NCBI GenBank assembly: GCA_018714575.1
Contig: DVNF01000115.1
Location: 1-6,406 of the forward strand
Reading direction: 5' to 3'
DNA from: Candidatus Stercoripulliclostridium merdigallinarum
Lineage (GTDB): Bacteria > Bacillota > Clostridia > Christensenellales > DTU072
DNA length: 6,406 bases
The translations under genes and the position numbers were made by a program. The notes below the pieces were generated by a model. That model did not search any database. It saw only the letters and a list, made by a program, of their open reading frames with translations, and was not told where the DNA came from. Below, in pieces: positions 6,397 through 6,406 of this stretch; position 1 is the first letter of the stretch, and each line of letters begins with the position of its first letter.

Positions 6397-6406
6397 GTTG
6401 TGAAAC

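Overview
The window reads as a piece of chromosome from a low-to-mid GC Bacillota (Firmicutes), probably an anaerobic Clostridia-like lineage. Three things point that way. A membrane HD-domain cyclic-di-AMP phosphodiesterase (PgpH/YqfF type) is followed by YbeY, Era, a YqzL-like small protein and RecO, which is the Bacillus/Clostridium order. A pyruvate, phosphate dikinase comes next, typical of PPi-linked glycolysis in anaerobes. Terminators and Shine-Dalgarno sites are of ordinary Bacillota form. I cannot name a species. No mobile element, CRISPR array, tRNA or rRNA is visible.

Layout: all genes are on the + strand. Positions 1-1258 hold the C-terminal part of pgpH; its N-terminus and extracellular domain lie upstream of the window. 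Positions 1292-2749 encode one polypeptide joining the rRNA-processing endoribonuclease YbeY to the ribosome-assembly GTPase Era through an acidic linker. After a 72-base gap with a small hairpin come a 44-codon YqzL-like gene (2822-2956) and recO (2928-3551), which overlap by 29 bases. An intrinsic terminator at 3570-3593 closes this unit. A good sigma-A-type promoter (3614-3642), a leader with a 10-base-phased repeat and a strong Shine-Dalgarno then drive ppdK (3711-6335), which ends at a second strong terminator (6366-6396).

How the genes fit together: the first unit is the conserved housekeeping cluster combining c-di-AMP turnover, 16S rRNA maturation/30S assembly and recombinational repair. 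ppdK is a separate transcription unit for central carbon metabolism, converting PEP + AMP + PPi to and from pyruvate + ATP + Pi.

The most notable features are the YbeY-Era fusion, with the dgkA and cdd genes that usually separate the two missing; a RecO that lacks the usual four-cysteine zinc site; and the phased repeat in the ppdK leader. The rest is conventional. I do not see a wholly new system here.
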